A stretch of 64,000 nt of DNA. Source: Guadua angustifolia. Lineage: Eukaryota; Streptophyta; Magnoliopsida; Poales; Poaceae. The position numbers and the translations under genes were made by a program. Below are positions 20,436-30,292 of the stretch, piece by piece (within the stretch, counting starts at the first letter, position 1; each line of letters starts with the position of its first letter). The notes beneath the pieces are model-generated. The model did not search any database. It saw only the letters and a program-made list of their open reading frames with translations, and was not told where the DNA came from. Location of the stretch: assembly GCA_036346375.1 (NCBI GenBank), contig CM070514.1, positions 12,366,463 through 12,430,462 of the forward strand, written 5' to 3'.

Positions 20436-21708
20436 CTAAAGGAGCAGCATTGGCGGATCGAGGAGGTGGAGCCTTGATCGATTTAACTCGTGACGCACAT
20501 GCTCCACATCCTTAGCAAACCACAAGCCCGAGATGCTCTCCACCATACACATCACATAGGGCGCAAAACCGCAGCTGCTACGCGGGCTAAGGGAGTTGAG
20601 GCGGATCTCTTGCCATATAAAATCAAACACATCGAACGGCCTAGATCCCTCGCCAATCCTCAAAAGCAGGTTCCTAGAGTAGGAACTGATGTTGGTGGCG
20701 TCTCCCTCCTTGGGCCACAAGGTCTTTCTCAGCAACTTGTAAAGAATAGCATAGAATGGTTTCAAACCTTTTGTGGTGCCCAGCTTGAAGTTCTGAGAGT
20801 CATCATACAACGAAGTCAAGTCATTGATGCTGGAGGAGTCAAACACATGCAGCTTGTCCAAATTGTCCCAGCCTTCAGTGGAAAAACCAATGCAGTCAGC
20901 AAATTGAGCCTTGGTCACCGCATAGTTAGCCCATCCACCATGAACCACATGGTGCTCTCAGCATCTGTGTCGACATACAGAGTTGCATAGAACTGCACCA
21001 CAACTTCATTATTCCATTTGCACCTGAAAGACATGATCTCTCTCAAGTTGTGGTGCTCACAAGCAGCAATCACTTCATTGAAAATAGAGTCCTCCTGCTG
21101 TGCCATGTAGTCCCAGTCAATGTACTGCATCAAGGCCACTGGGTTCTTCTTCTCAGCAATCACAGAGTCATAAAAATCCTGTTGGAAGTGATTCCAGAAT
21201 CGCTTGTCCACATAATCTTCTTGCAAATACAACAGTGGATCCTGACTCCTATGCTGGCGGACTTCTTTGCCTCTCCCTTGCCCAATACAATAGTCCACCT
21301 TCTTCTTTGGAGTGACACCCATTGAGTAGCACAAACAGCAGGGTGAATCTCCAATGGATCGATCAGCGCTCCTTCCCTGCGCTGAGCTGCACACTTAGCT
21401 GCCCTCAACCTAGGCATGGCAGCCCTAGGATCCTCAGCACCACTGCCTCCCTGACCCTCATCACCTTGTTCACCGCCACCATGACTTGGAGCACCCTTAT
21501 GAGTTGTCTTCTTTCTCTTGCGAATGACTTGGCGCTTCTGTCTTCCGGCTGACTGAGCGAGAGGAGACTCTGGAGGGGAATCTTGAGGAGGATCAGCAGG
21601 AGCCGCCGAGGAGCCACCGGCGGGAATATCATGCCTAGCCTTTTTCGAGCGAGCCGCATCGATGTCCGCTTGGCTAGAGCGAGGATTGCCACCCTAAGAG
21701 GGATCCAT
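20436..21708 (-). pseudogene. Accessory ORF in the env position of the Sirevirus
   Basis: It starts at an ATG (21708) one base after a good acceptor-like CCTTTAG. The frame begins MDPS, meets a TAG at codon 5, then runs through a Ser/Pro-rich and basic region (KRQVIRKRKKTTHK) to IDPLEIHPAVCATQWVSLQR. After a frame change near 21330 it continues with QDPLLYLQEDYVDKRFWNHF, YIDWDYMAQQE and VVQFYATLYVDTDAESTMWF. Another change leads to WANYAVTKAQFADCIGF, LRKTLWPKEGDATNISSYSR and FDVFDFIWQEIRLNSLSPRS. Total length would be about 420 residues. No signal peptide or membrane segment is visible, so it is not an obvious envelope protein. The FYATLY.D block recalls a plant-transposon-associated domain of unknown function. 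I cannot name a role. Confidence 0.6.
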
Positions 21709-21793
21709 CCTAAAGGTATACAAGGGTGGAAACAAGATTAGACTCTAATTATGACCTAGATGATCAATAAAGGGTTAAAATGAAGTCACATTC

Positions 21794-21912
21794 TTCGGAT
21801 AGTCCGAAGTTATCTTCGGATAGTCCGAAGGTTTCTTTGGATAGTCCGAAGCTTTCATTCGGATAGTCCGAACTTCTTCGGACACTCCGAATGAAAACTC
21901 GGACATTCCGAG
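21794..21912 (-). promoter_or_regulatory. Second internal palindrome cluster
   Basis: Six palindromes start at 21794, 21815, 21836, 21858, 21877 and 21898 (spacing 21, 21, 22, 19, 21), with the core CGGATAGTCCG or CGGACATTCCG. They lie 86-205 bp upstream of the accessory ORF's ATG, inside a possible leader intron (donor CCAAAG|GTTGG at 22075; acceptor ATACCTTTAG, ending 21710). Confidence 0.5.
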
Positions 21913-22308
21913 GTGACAGTTCACAAACCCTAAATTTTCAATCTAGATAATAATTCAACAATACTAAGAGCTAATCATAGAGAGACTATCCTAGCAAGAT
22001 CTAGAATGGTCTAGGGTCCAAGAATTCTCAAGATAAGCACGAAAATAACAGGTGTTCGGAGAGGATTGAACCAACCTTTGGAGAGTGAAAAACGGTGAAT
22101 CCAAGACGGATTTAGGGCAACCAACAGATGGAGATGAAGCCCTTGACCTTGAGGAAGATCTTGGCGCCCCCAAACCGCAAAAGCTTCGGCCAAAATTCGA
22201 GATCCAAGAGGAGGGGCGGTTTTGAGGAGAGAGAAACGGAGACGGGAATGAAAAGGAAGAAAAAGAGAAGAAGGGACTCGGGCTAGCTTTAAAAACCCGA
22301 GACCACAC

Positions 22309-22384
22309 TTCGGACAGTCCGAACGTAAGTTCGGATAGTCCGAACCAGTTTGGATAGTCCGAATGGAATTTCGGACAGTCCGAA
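22309..22384 (-). promoter_or_regulatory. Internal palindrome cluster beside a TATA-like box
   Basis: Four palindromes like those of the LTR start at 22309, 22330, 22349 and 22370 (spacing 21, 19, 21). The minus strand then reads GGGTTTTTAAAGC, a TATA-like box at about 22297-22287, 12 bp beyond the last palindrome. A pyrimidine-rich stretch (CTTCTTCTC, TTTTTCTTCC) follows, as in plant 5' UTRs. This resembles a second, internal promoter pointing at the accessory ORF starting at 21708. Function is inferred. Confidence 0.5.
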
Positions 22385-22630
22385 CTGTTTTCTCAGGATG
22401 GTATGAAAGCAAGGACAGGAATGACTCCGGAGCAAGAAATGGATGAGAGGACCTAATGAGTCAAGTCATCAAGTGATCAGCAAGCCATACAACAATTCAA
22501 ACCATGATCACAAGATGATTGACAAGATCCGAAGATCAAAAACCATTAAACACAATAAGATGAGAGAAATAAAGCAAATAAAGTTTTTCTAAAGCATTTT
22601 GCAATCACCAATCAAATTTGTGAGCATATT

Positions 22631-22953
22631 TTAAGCCAAATTGCGAGAGTCTAGAATATTTAGCCCACTCCTCAACTCACAAAATCTCTTCTCATCAAGT
22701 GGCTTGGTGAAAATATCGGCTAACTGATCATTTGTGCTCACATGTTGAATTTCAATATCGCCTTTGGTGGAATGGTCTCTTAGGAAATGATGGCGGATAT
22801 CGATATGCTTTGTACGGGAATGTTGGACGGGGTTGTTGGCAATTTTTATGGCACTCTCATTGTCACACAAAAGTGGCACATGGTTATAGGTTAGGCCATA
22901 ATCATTTAGAGTTTGTCTCATCCAAAGCAATTGGGCACAACAACTCCCGGCCG
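22631..22953 (-). pseudogene. Sirevirus RNase H C-terminal part
   Basis: The frame reads LLWMRQTLNDYGLTYNHVPL, CDNESAIKIANNPVQHSRTK and HIDIRHHFLRD, then ADIFTKPLDEKRFCELRSGL. These are the standard RNase H blocks closing copia pol: the CDN catalytic aspartate, the HIDIRHHF block and the FTKPL end. The stop at 22631 ends pol about 0.9 kb upstream of the accessory ORF. Confidence 0.85.
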
Positions 22954-24120
22954 CTATGTATTCGGCTTCGCTGTGGATAGGGCTACGGAATTTTGCTTCT
23001 TAGAGGACCATGAAACAAGGGATCTACCTAAGAATTGACATGTCCCCGAAGTACTTTTCCTATCCACTTTACATCCGGCATAATCCACATCGGAATAGCC
23101 AACTAGCTCAAAAGATGAACCTTTAGGATACCAAAGCCCAAAATGAGGAGTGTGCACTAAATATCTCAAGATTCTCTTCACGGCCACCATGTGGCACTCT
23201 TTAGGAGCGGCTTGAAATCTTGCACACATGCACACACTAAGCATAATATCGGGCCTAGATGCACAAATATAAAGTAGAGAACCGATCATCGAGCGATATA
23301 CCTTTTGGACAACCGGTTTACCTTCTTTGTCGAGGTCTAGGTGCCCGTTGGCTTGCATTGGCGTCTTGATTGGCTTGGCGTTCTCCATACCGAACTTCTT
23401 GAGCATGTCCTTGATGTACATCGTTTGGTATATAAAAGTTCCTTCCTTGAGTTGTTTGACTTGAAATCCGAGGAAGAACTTCAACTCGCCCATCATGGAC
23501 ATCTCGAATCTCTTAGTCATAATCCTGCTAAATTCCTTGCACAAATGTTCATTAGTAGATCCGAAGATAATGTCATCAACATAGATTTGACACATAAATA
23601 AATCATCATCAATATGTTTAGTAAAGAGAGTGGGGTCGGCCTTACCGACTACAAAACCTTGACCGAGGAGAAAATCGTGAAGACACTCGAACCACGCTCT
23701 CGGTGCTTGCTTAAGCCCATAGAGAGCCTTGTGTAGGAAGTAGACATGGTCCGGATGGTTTGGGTCTTCGAAGCCGGGTGGTTGCTCAACGTAGACCATC
23801 TCGGAGAGTGGTCCATTTAGGAAGGCACTTTTCACGTCCATTTGATACAACTTAAAGTCATGGTGAGTAGCAAAGGCAAGTAATATTCTAATAGATTCAA
23901 GCCTAGCTACGGGAGCATATGTTTCATTGAAATCCAAACCTTCGATTTGCGTGAAACCTTGAGCAACTAACCGGGCTTTATTTCTCGTCACTATTCCGTT
24001 CTCGTCTTGCTTGTTCCGAAAGACCCATTTGGTTCCAATCACATTTTGCTTAGGCCTTTCGACAAGTTTCCACACTTGGTTCCGTTCGAAGTTGTTTAAC
24101 TCCTCTTGCATAGCCATCAC
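22954..24120 (-). CDS. Sirevirus reverse transcriptase
   Basis: 388 residues, continuing the integrase frame after the stop at 24135-24133, so the ATG at 24120 is nominal. Conserved copia RT blocks are in order: WVFRNKQDENG, RLVAQGFTQIEGLDF, YAPVARLESIR, YQMDVKSAFLNGPL (catalytic Asp about 95), YGLKQAPRAWF, and the catalytic box YVDD at 180-183. The connection and start of RNase H follow (GYSDVDYAGCKVDRKSTSG, then SWSSKKQNSVALST). A frame change near 22960 moves the rest of RNase H into the next frame. Confidence 0.9.
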   Translation of the reverse strand: MMAMQEELNNFERNQVWKLVERPKQNVIGTKWVFRNKQDENGIVTRNKARLVAQGFTQIEGLDFNETYAPVARLESIRILLAFATHHDFKLYQMDVKSAFLNGPLSEMVYVEQPPGFEDPNHPDHVYFLHKALYGLKQAPRAWFECLHDFLLGQGFVVGKADPTLFTKHIDDDLFMCQIYVDDIIFGSTNEHLCKEFSRIMTKRFEMSMMGELKFFLGFQVKQLKEGTFIYQTMYIKDMLKKFGMENAKPIKTPMQANGHLDLDKEGKPVVQKVYRSMIGSLLYICASRPDIMLSVCMCARFQAAPKECHMVAVKRILRYLVHTPHFGLWYPKGSSFELVGYSDVDYAGCKVDRKSTSGTCQFLGRSLVSWSSKKQNSVALSTAKPNT

Positions 24121-24132
24121 CCAATCCGGATC

Positions 24133-25572
24133 TTAGAGTGCTTTTTCTACCTTAAGCGATTCAAGAGAAGACACAAAGGAGTAAAATTCACAAAAATTTG
24201 CGACACGAGATCTAGTAGATACTCCCTTGTTAATGTCTCCAAGTATGTTGTCGACCGGGTGATCTCGTTGTACACTTTGATGGACTCTTGGATGAGGTAC
24301 GGTTACGTTGGTTCTTTGGATTGGGCCCTCATCGTCTTGAGTGGCATTCGAGCCGTCTTGAGCTCGCATTGAAGAAGAGGGAACATCATCCGGAGCGTCC
24401 ACCGTCACATCATGAACATCTTGAGTTGAAGTGCTTGGAATTGCATCTTCCTCAAGTGGTCTCACTTCTCCAATTGCCAATTTCTTGATCGCTTCGCATG
24501 GGGGTTCCTCCCTGTCAATCACAGCACGATCAACTTGTTCTACTTGAGAACCGTTAGTTTCATCAAACGTCACATCACGCGAAATTTCAACCACACCGGT
24601 GGTGTTGTTGAAAACTCGGTATGCATAGGCATTTGATCCATATCCAAGCAAGAAACCTTCATCTACTTTAGGAGCAAATTTAGAGGACTTAGCTTTCTTG
24701 TTGAAAATGTAGCATTTGCTCCCGAAGACTCGGAAGTAGGATACATTCGGCTTCTTGCCGGTGAGGAGCTCGTACGCCGTCTTTTTCAAAATCTTGTGGA
24801 GATACAGACGGTTGGTACTATGGCACGCGGTGTTGATGGCCTCCGCCTGCAATATGCTCTGAGACCTTGTACTCGTCAAGCATCGTGCGCGCCATCTCGA
24901 TGAGGGTTCGATTTTTCCTCTCGGCTACCCCATTTTGTTGAGGGGAATAGGGAGCCGAGAACTCATGCTTGATACCTTCTTCATCGAGAAACTCCTCAAC
25001 CCCGTGTTCTTGAATTCGGTGCCGTTATCACTCTGAATTCTCTTGATCTTCACCTCAAACTCATTTTGAGCCCTTCTCATGAATTTCTTCAAGCTTCCTT
25101 GAGCTTCACTTTTATCATGCAAGAAAAACACCCAAGTAAAGCGCGAAAAATCATCAACAATAACTAAACCATACTTGTTCCCTCCAATGCTTATGTAGGC
25201 AATCAGGCCGAACAAATCCATGTGCAGCTCCAAATGCCTCGAGGTGGTCATCACGTTCTTCGCGGGATGAGTAGCTCCAACTTGCTTTCCGGCTTGACAT
25301 GCGCTACATACCCTATCTTTCTCAAAGACAACATTGGTTAATCCAAAGATGTGATTGCCTTTAAGAAGTTTATGGAGGTTCCTCATACCAACATGGGCAA
25401 GTCGGCGATGCCATAACCAACCCATGCTAGACTTAGCCATAAGACACATTTCAAGGTTAACTCTATCCGTAGTGAAATCTACAAGATAGAGATTCCCTTT
25501 CAAACGTCCCTTAACGGCTATGGACCCGTCATCCCTCTTAATGACATCCACACCCTTATCACTAACACACAA
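24133..25572 (-). pseudogene. Sirevirus integrase (broken)
   Basis: The segment 25572-24925 has the gag-pre-integrase block with WHRRLAHVGMRNLHKL and CSACQAGKQ (the HHCC zinc finger) and the integrase core with MDLFG, VIVDDFSRFTWVFFL and QSDNGTEF, giving the first two catalytic aspartates. The frame is then lost near 24925; the sequence around 24900 still encodes the NGVAERKNRT-like block in another frame. The second ORF (24879-24133) carries AYELLTGKKPNVSYFRVFGS, GYGSNAYAYRVFN and a long acidic linker to RT. It ends at a TAA at 24135-24133 that is in frame with the following RT ORF, so a single nonsense codon divides them. Confidence 0.83.
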
Positions 25573-25830
25573 TTGTAGCCCGCTTCACACAATTGAGCAA
25601 CGGACAACAAATTGTAGCTTAGTGATTCGACAAGCAAAACATTGTTCAAATGAAAATCATTTGTAATAAGAATTTTACCTAAACCTACTACTTCACCTTT
25701 TCCATTGTCGCCAAAAATGATGCTTTCACTATTCGTTCCATTGGCGTCCAAATGAGCAAACATTGCCCTTTCTCCGGTCATATGATGTGTACATCCGCTA
25801 TCCAAGATCCAACTTGATCCACCAGAGTTG
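25518..25830 (-). pseudogene. Sirevirus protease region
   Basis: The frame starts SSWILDSGCTHHMTGERAMF, which includes the copia aspartic protease active site DSGCTHHMTG. It continues with IIFGDNGKGEVVGLGKI and LLSVAQLCEAGYNCV, the standard PR C-terminal half leading to the gag-pre-integrase domain. A frame change at about 25570 separates it from the integrase ORF. Confidence 0.8.
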
Positions 25831-26164
25831 TAGGCCTACAAAATGAAATTTAGTTTTTGCTCTTTGGTACCCAAACTTGCTTAGGTCCACGCACGTTAGT
25901 AACAAGTGATTTAGGGACCCAAATAGATCGTGATATAAGAGTTATCTTTGGCTTACCCCAATGTGACAAGCAACTACCCGACCTAAGTTAGTTTTCTTAA
26001 GTACATAAGATGCAAAGAATGTAGAGTGAGTTTTGTACTTAACGTTTTCCTTGCTCTTAACAAATTGGATGGGCATGTTTAAAGGAGCAACCACAATATT
26101 GCTCTTTTTCCCTTTTGGTGGAGTATATCCAAGCCCATGCTTCATAGTGTTATCTTGTCGCTAT

Positions 26165-28065
26165 CTAGAACTCCTCTAGTCCCTTACTTGCCTTGTAGGA
26201 CTTTTGAAGTCCATCTTCGAGCATCCCCTTGAGCTTCTCATTTTCATGTGCTAACACTTGCAATGTCTCAAGGTTAGTGGCATAAATATCAATATTAACG
26301 TCGTAGCATCTAGCGCATCCATTGCTCGTGGAAGGTAACAAAGAATTGGAGCTAATGGTTGAGGTAATCGGAGGGCTATTCTTGAGATCAACAAGCTTCA
26401 ACTCAAGAGCCTTGCAGGCGTCTTTTGCCTTAGCAAGTTCCTCTTCAAGTGAAGCGTTGGTGATCTCGAGACTAGTCACTTCGGATTTGGTCAATTTTAA
26501 GTTTTTAACCAAATCCTCATTCTTCCCTTTTTCAAAAGATAAGCTCTTCTCTAGCTCACGATTTTTCTCCTTTTCGAGGATGAGAAAATCCTCTTGAGCC
26601 TCGAGAGTAGCTTCCTTTTGTTCTACGACTTCCTCCAATTTTTCAATATCTTTTAAGAGCAAATTTAATTTATGAATGTCAAAATTTTTCATAGACTTAA
26701 GCACGGTGTTAATGTTATCATCATCACTATCGCTATTGTGCTCATCTAGACATTCATTAGCAATGGAGGGAGTGGAGACAAGTGATGATATCTTGTGCCC
26801 CTTTGCCATGAGGCACATTGGAGCAACCTCATCGTCATCGCTCAAGTTGTCGAAGAGGCCCTTCGACATTGTTGGAGTAGAGGATACGGCGATGGAGACA
26901 GAGGCAATTCCTCCTTCTTCGTCGGAATTTGACTCAGAGTCGGAGTCGGAGTTGGAGTCGGTGTCGGAGTTCCACTCCTTTCCAATGTAGGCACGACCCT
27001 TGCCCTTGTACTTCTTGCTCTTCTCCTTGTCCTTGCCCCGGTACTTGTCCTTCTTGTGAGACTTCTCATCTTTATTCTCCTTATGCGGACACTCGGCAAT
27101 GAAATGGCCGATTTCACCGCATTCATAGCATCTTCGGGTGGAGTGTCTACCCTTTGACTTTCTTCCAAAACTCTTAGACTGACCTCCTTGTCTGAAGTTC
27201 TTCTTCTTGAAGAATTTGTTGAACCTTCTCACGAATAGAGCCATATCCTCATTTGTCAACGGACCACAAGACTCTTCATCTTCACTTGAGCTCTCTTCTG
27301 CTTAGCGCACTACCTTGACGGCCTTGAGGGCAATGCCTTTCTTTTTGCCCGACTTGAGTTCTTCAACAACTTCGGCTTCCTTTACCATCATCTCGTCCAT
27401 CATGAGCCGACCAATGACATCATGAGGTGTCAAAGTGTCGAGGTTGGGCCGGTCTCGGATTAATTGAACAAGGTTGCGGTTGGTAGGAGTGATCACGCGA
27501 AGTATTATCTTCACTACGGCCTTGTCCGTAAGATCAGTGCATCCAAGGCCCTTGGCTTGATTCACAAGCACCATTAAGCGGTCAAACATTTTATTGTAGG
27601 ACTCTCCTTCCTCCAATGTGAACCGGCTTAGCTCACCAATAATGAGCTCTATCTTTGATTCGCGGACACTTGAAATTCCTTCATGGTCGACCATGAGCCT
27701 ATCCCAAATGGTTTTGCTTCCTCGAGTCCGTCGACTCGGTTGAACTCGTAATCACTCAAGGCGTTAAACAAAGCATTGACCGCCAAATCATTGAAATGTT
27801 GATCTTTGTCTTCTACGGGAGTAAGGTTGTTCGGATCAACGGGCTTGAAACCTGTTTGCACAATCTTCCAAATAGAAGGGTGAAGCGATCTCAGTGCATC
27901 TTCATCTTATGTTTCCATGCGGCATAGTGAGTGCCGTCGAATAATCTGGCCAATCGGAGGGCACGGAGACATAAGATGAGGAGCTTGAGACACCAAGAGA
28001 GGTATAATCAAATGGAATAGCAACCCCAATACGAGCCCGTGCCCTTGTCTTGGTCATGGGCTTTA
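26165..28065 (-). pseudogene. gag: Sirevirus gag (frameshifted)
   Basis: It starts in the region after the primer site. An N-terminal piece near 27930 reads LFDGTHYAAWKHKMKMH, the copia gag start F.G..Y..WK..M. A stop and frame change near 27890 lead into SLHPSIWKIVQTGFKPVDP. The central part (27694-27302) contains SRFTLEEGESYNKMFDRL and NQAKGLGCTD. The third part (27259-26165, 364 residues) holds the CCHC knuckle CYECGEIGHFIAEC near residues 43-56, a Lys-rich stretch, an acidic Ser/Asp run, and a long coiled coil at about 195-290. The extended coiled-coil tail is typical of Sirevirus gag. The frames do not join, so it is non-functional as written. Confidence 0.82.
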
Positions 28066-28140
28066 GATTCTTCTCGTATCGACATCTTAGATTCTCCAAG
28101 CGGTTAAGCCAAACTACGGAGATTTGGCTCTGATACCAAT

Positions 28141-29637
28141 TGAAAGGACCGAGATGTCGCCTAGAGGGGGGTGAATAGGCGTTTAAAAATTTTAAATCGT
28201 AGCGGAAATTTAAACTTCGGATACTCTGAAATTCACTTTGGACTGTCCAAGTGGTTCGGACAGTCCGAGCCAAATTTCGGATAGTCCGAACTGGTTCAAG
28301 CACAAGAACCCTAGAAAATAGATCTAGCAAATCTAGAGTATGATTCTAGTGTCAAATGATGTATCTTGGCTAAGATTACTTGCAGAAAGTGAAATCCCAC
28401 CAATATCTACTGCAAGAACCTATTAAACCCTTGAATCCCCAAAAGATTTAACTAAGCACAAAGTGAGTAAGTGAGAAATTCAAGAACCAAGAAAACACAC
28501 CGATTTTTCCCGAAGTTCGGATCCTTGAGGGGATCCTACGTCTCCGTTGAGGCGGCACAAAGACGGGGTCTCTTTCAACCCTACTCCTCTAGGTGTTGCA
28601 CCGAGCACTCACCTACTTTTCTTTGAATCCTTCCCTTGCGGAGGTGGATTTGACCTTCACAAACTTCCGGCGGCGTCCCACACGAAGATTGGGAGCTCAC
28701 CGGTGACTCCTAGCCGTCTAGGAGTCCTCAACCTCCAAGAGTAAAAGATCTCGCAAGAAATCCGATTGAGGATGAACCACGTGCTCAAGATGAATCACAA
28801 AGCCTTAATCTTCCAATCTCTCAACTTAATCTCCCTCCAAGGTTTCAAGAATCAAAGATTTGAGGGAGGAGAATCACTTAGGCTTGAGAGAGTGAGAGAG
28901 CTATTGAAAATGTATTGAATGCACTTCCCTATCGGTAGGTGGGAGTTGGGGAGGTATTTAAAGCCTCCAAAAAACTAGCCGTTTTTCACTTCAGCCCGAG
29001 ACTGTTCGGATAGTCCGAACCGGGGTTCGGACATTCCGAACCAAATGGAATCAGGGCTACTGAGTATACTGTTCGAATAGTCCGAACGCGACTTCGGATA
29101 GTCCGAACCAAAATGACCTAGCCCTAACCGAGGGGGTCCGTTCGGATACTCCGAACCAATGTTCGGACATTCCGAACCAAAATGAGCTCGACCAACAGAG
29201 AGGGCTAGCTCGGATACTCCGAACCTATGTTCGACATTCCAACCAATTTTTGCTCGAGCAACCGAGAGGGCCGCCTCGACATTCCGAAGGTTTGTTCGGA
29301 TACTCCGAACCATTTTGAACTTTTTGCCCCCAAGACTTTACACATTGACTCATATTTAGACTAGGATTCATCATTGAGCACCTTGGATCATTCTAAAACT
29401 ATTTCTTGCCAAATCCCTCTTAATAGTACGGCCATCCTTAAACTCAAATAAAATTTAAAAAGCATATACAACCGTTGAGTTTAACCGACGCCTTTTCTTC
29501 TCGAATTTGAGGACCTCTTTCCTTAGCGACTTTCCCATGAGCGTATTCATCATTCATAATACTCATAAAGCTCATTAGTCACTTAATCTTGTTGTCATTA
29601 ATCACCAAAATCATTAAGGGGCCTAGATGCACTTTCA
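28141..29637 (-). repeat. 5' LTR of the Sirevirus
   Basis: 1497 bp. TATA-like TTTAAATA (minus) is at about 28962-28955 and the palindrome array at 29005-29309, with some members damaged at 29229-29285. Four more palindrome-like sites lie near its 3' end (starts about 28216, 28237, 28255, 28276). On the minus strand it joins the primer site at 28138. Confidence 0.93.
29005..29309 (-). promoter_or_regulatory. Same palindrome array in the 5' LTR
   Basis: Intact members start at 29005, 29026, 29093, 29141, 29162 and 29295, with the same 21-bp pairing. The copy at 29072 reads TTCGAATAGTCCGAA. Those around 29229-29285 have lost single bases (for example TTCGACATTCCAACC), unlike their partners in the other LTR. 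Confidence 0.68.
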
Positions 29638-29642
29638 AGGTG

Positions 29643-30180
29643 GCGAGAAGGCTTGAATGCCTGACGAATAAGACCTGGCCGTGGGTCCCAGAGGCAGGGT
29701 CCACCGGATGGGTCCCTCACCGACCCCGGCAGGCAAGCGAGCGAGGGGCAAGTTTTAGGCGAACCCTGGGTCTCTAGTTGGGTTGGCGACGACCAATCGC
29801 TTTTGCTCGGCCCGAGACCATACTTCAAACTCTCCATGGAGGCCCCCGAAGGGCAAGAGCAGTGCGCCCCGAAGTTACGAACGGCTCGGGGTCCCAGACG
29901 GATTGAGTAAAGAAAGGTTTTTATGGTCACCCCAGTGGTCGGACACCGACGAGGATTGTCCGCCGGAGGTCGCTTGACCTCCAGGCCCACTCGGATAACC
30001 CGCTCGCAGCTCCACGAGCATGGTGTTCGGCCGACGAGGCAAACACGCGTCTGCTCACCCCCTCCAGGTCCCACACCTGGGGACGGGCGTATATGTGGGA
30101 TCGACAGCGGCCTCTCCTCTCGCAGATCGCCTCGCCCGACGAGGACTCGAGACGGATGCCCCCGCTCGCTCGGCGTTAAA
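29643..30180 (+). other. Tat-like element internal DNA, no gene recognised
   Basis: This resumes the Tat-like element after the Sirevirus. It is GC-rich with frames on both strands but no recognisable protein. The minus-strand frame 29598-30266 crosses the Sirevirus border and the tandem repeats, so it is not a gene. Confidence 0.5.
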
Positions 30181-30186
30181 CCAAAG

Positions 30187-30292
30187 ATGACTAACACGCC
30201 CACTACGCGTAAAAATAGCACTAACACGCCCACCACGGTGTAAAATAGCACTAACACGCCCACCACGGCGTAAAAATAGCACTAACACGCCC
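30187..30292 (+). repeat. 31-bp minisatellite
   Basis: Four copies of a unit containing AATAGCACTAACACGCCCAC, with CTAACACGCC at 30191, 30221, 30251 and about 30283 (period 30-32 bp). It directly precedes the 75-bp array. Confidence 0.75.

Larger units (their letters stand above)
18126..29637 (-). mobile_element. Sirevirus-type Ty1/copia element, full length, with accessory ORF
   Basis: An 11.5-kb element nested in the Tat-like element. The TSD AGGTG is at 18121-18125 and 29638-29642. LTRs (18126-19623 and 28141-29637) start TGAAAGGACC and end CACTTTCA. On the minus strand the order is 5' LTR, iMet primer site TGGTATCAGAGCC (28138-28126), a long gag with CCHC knuckle and coiled coil, protease, integrase, RT, RNase H, an accessory ORF in the env position, several PPT-like purine tracts and the 3' LTR. 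Gene order integrase before RT defines copia. The length, multiple PPTs, LTR palindromes and extra ORF place it with Sireviruses. Pol and the accessory ORF carry stops and frameshifts. Confidence 0.93.

Noticed and set aside
20436..21708. Retroviral-type envelope gene
   Set aside because: No signal peptide, transmembrane helix or cleavage site is visible; only the position matches env.
29598..30266. 222-residue minus-strand frame
   Set aside because: It crosses the Sirevirus/Tat border and the 31-bp tandem repeats and matches nothing known.
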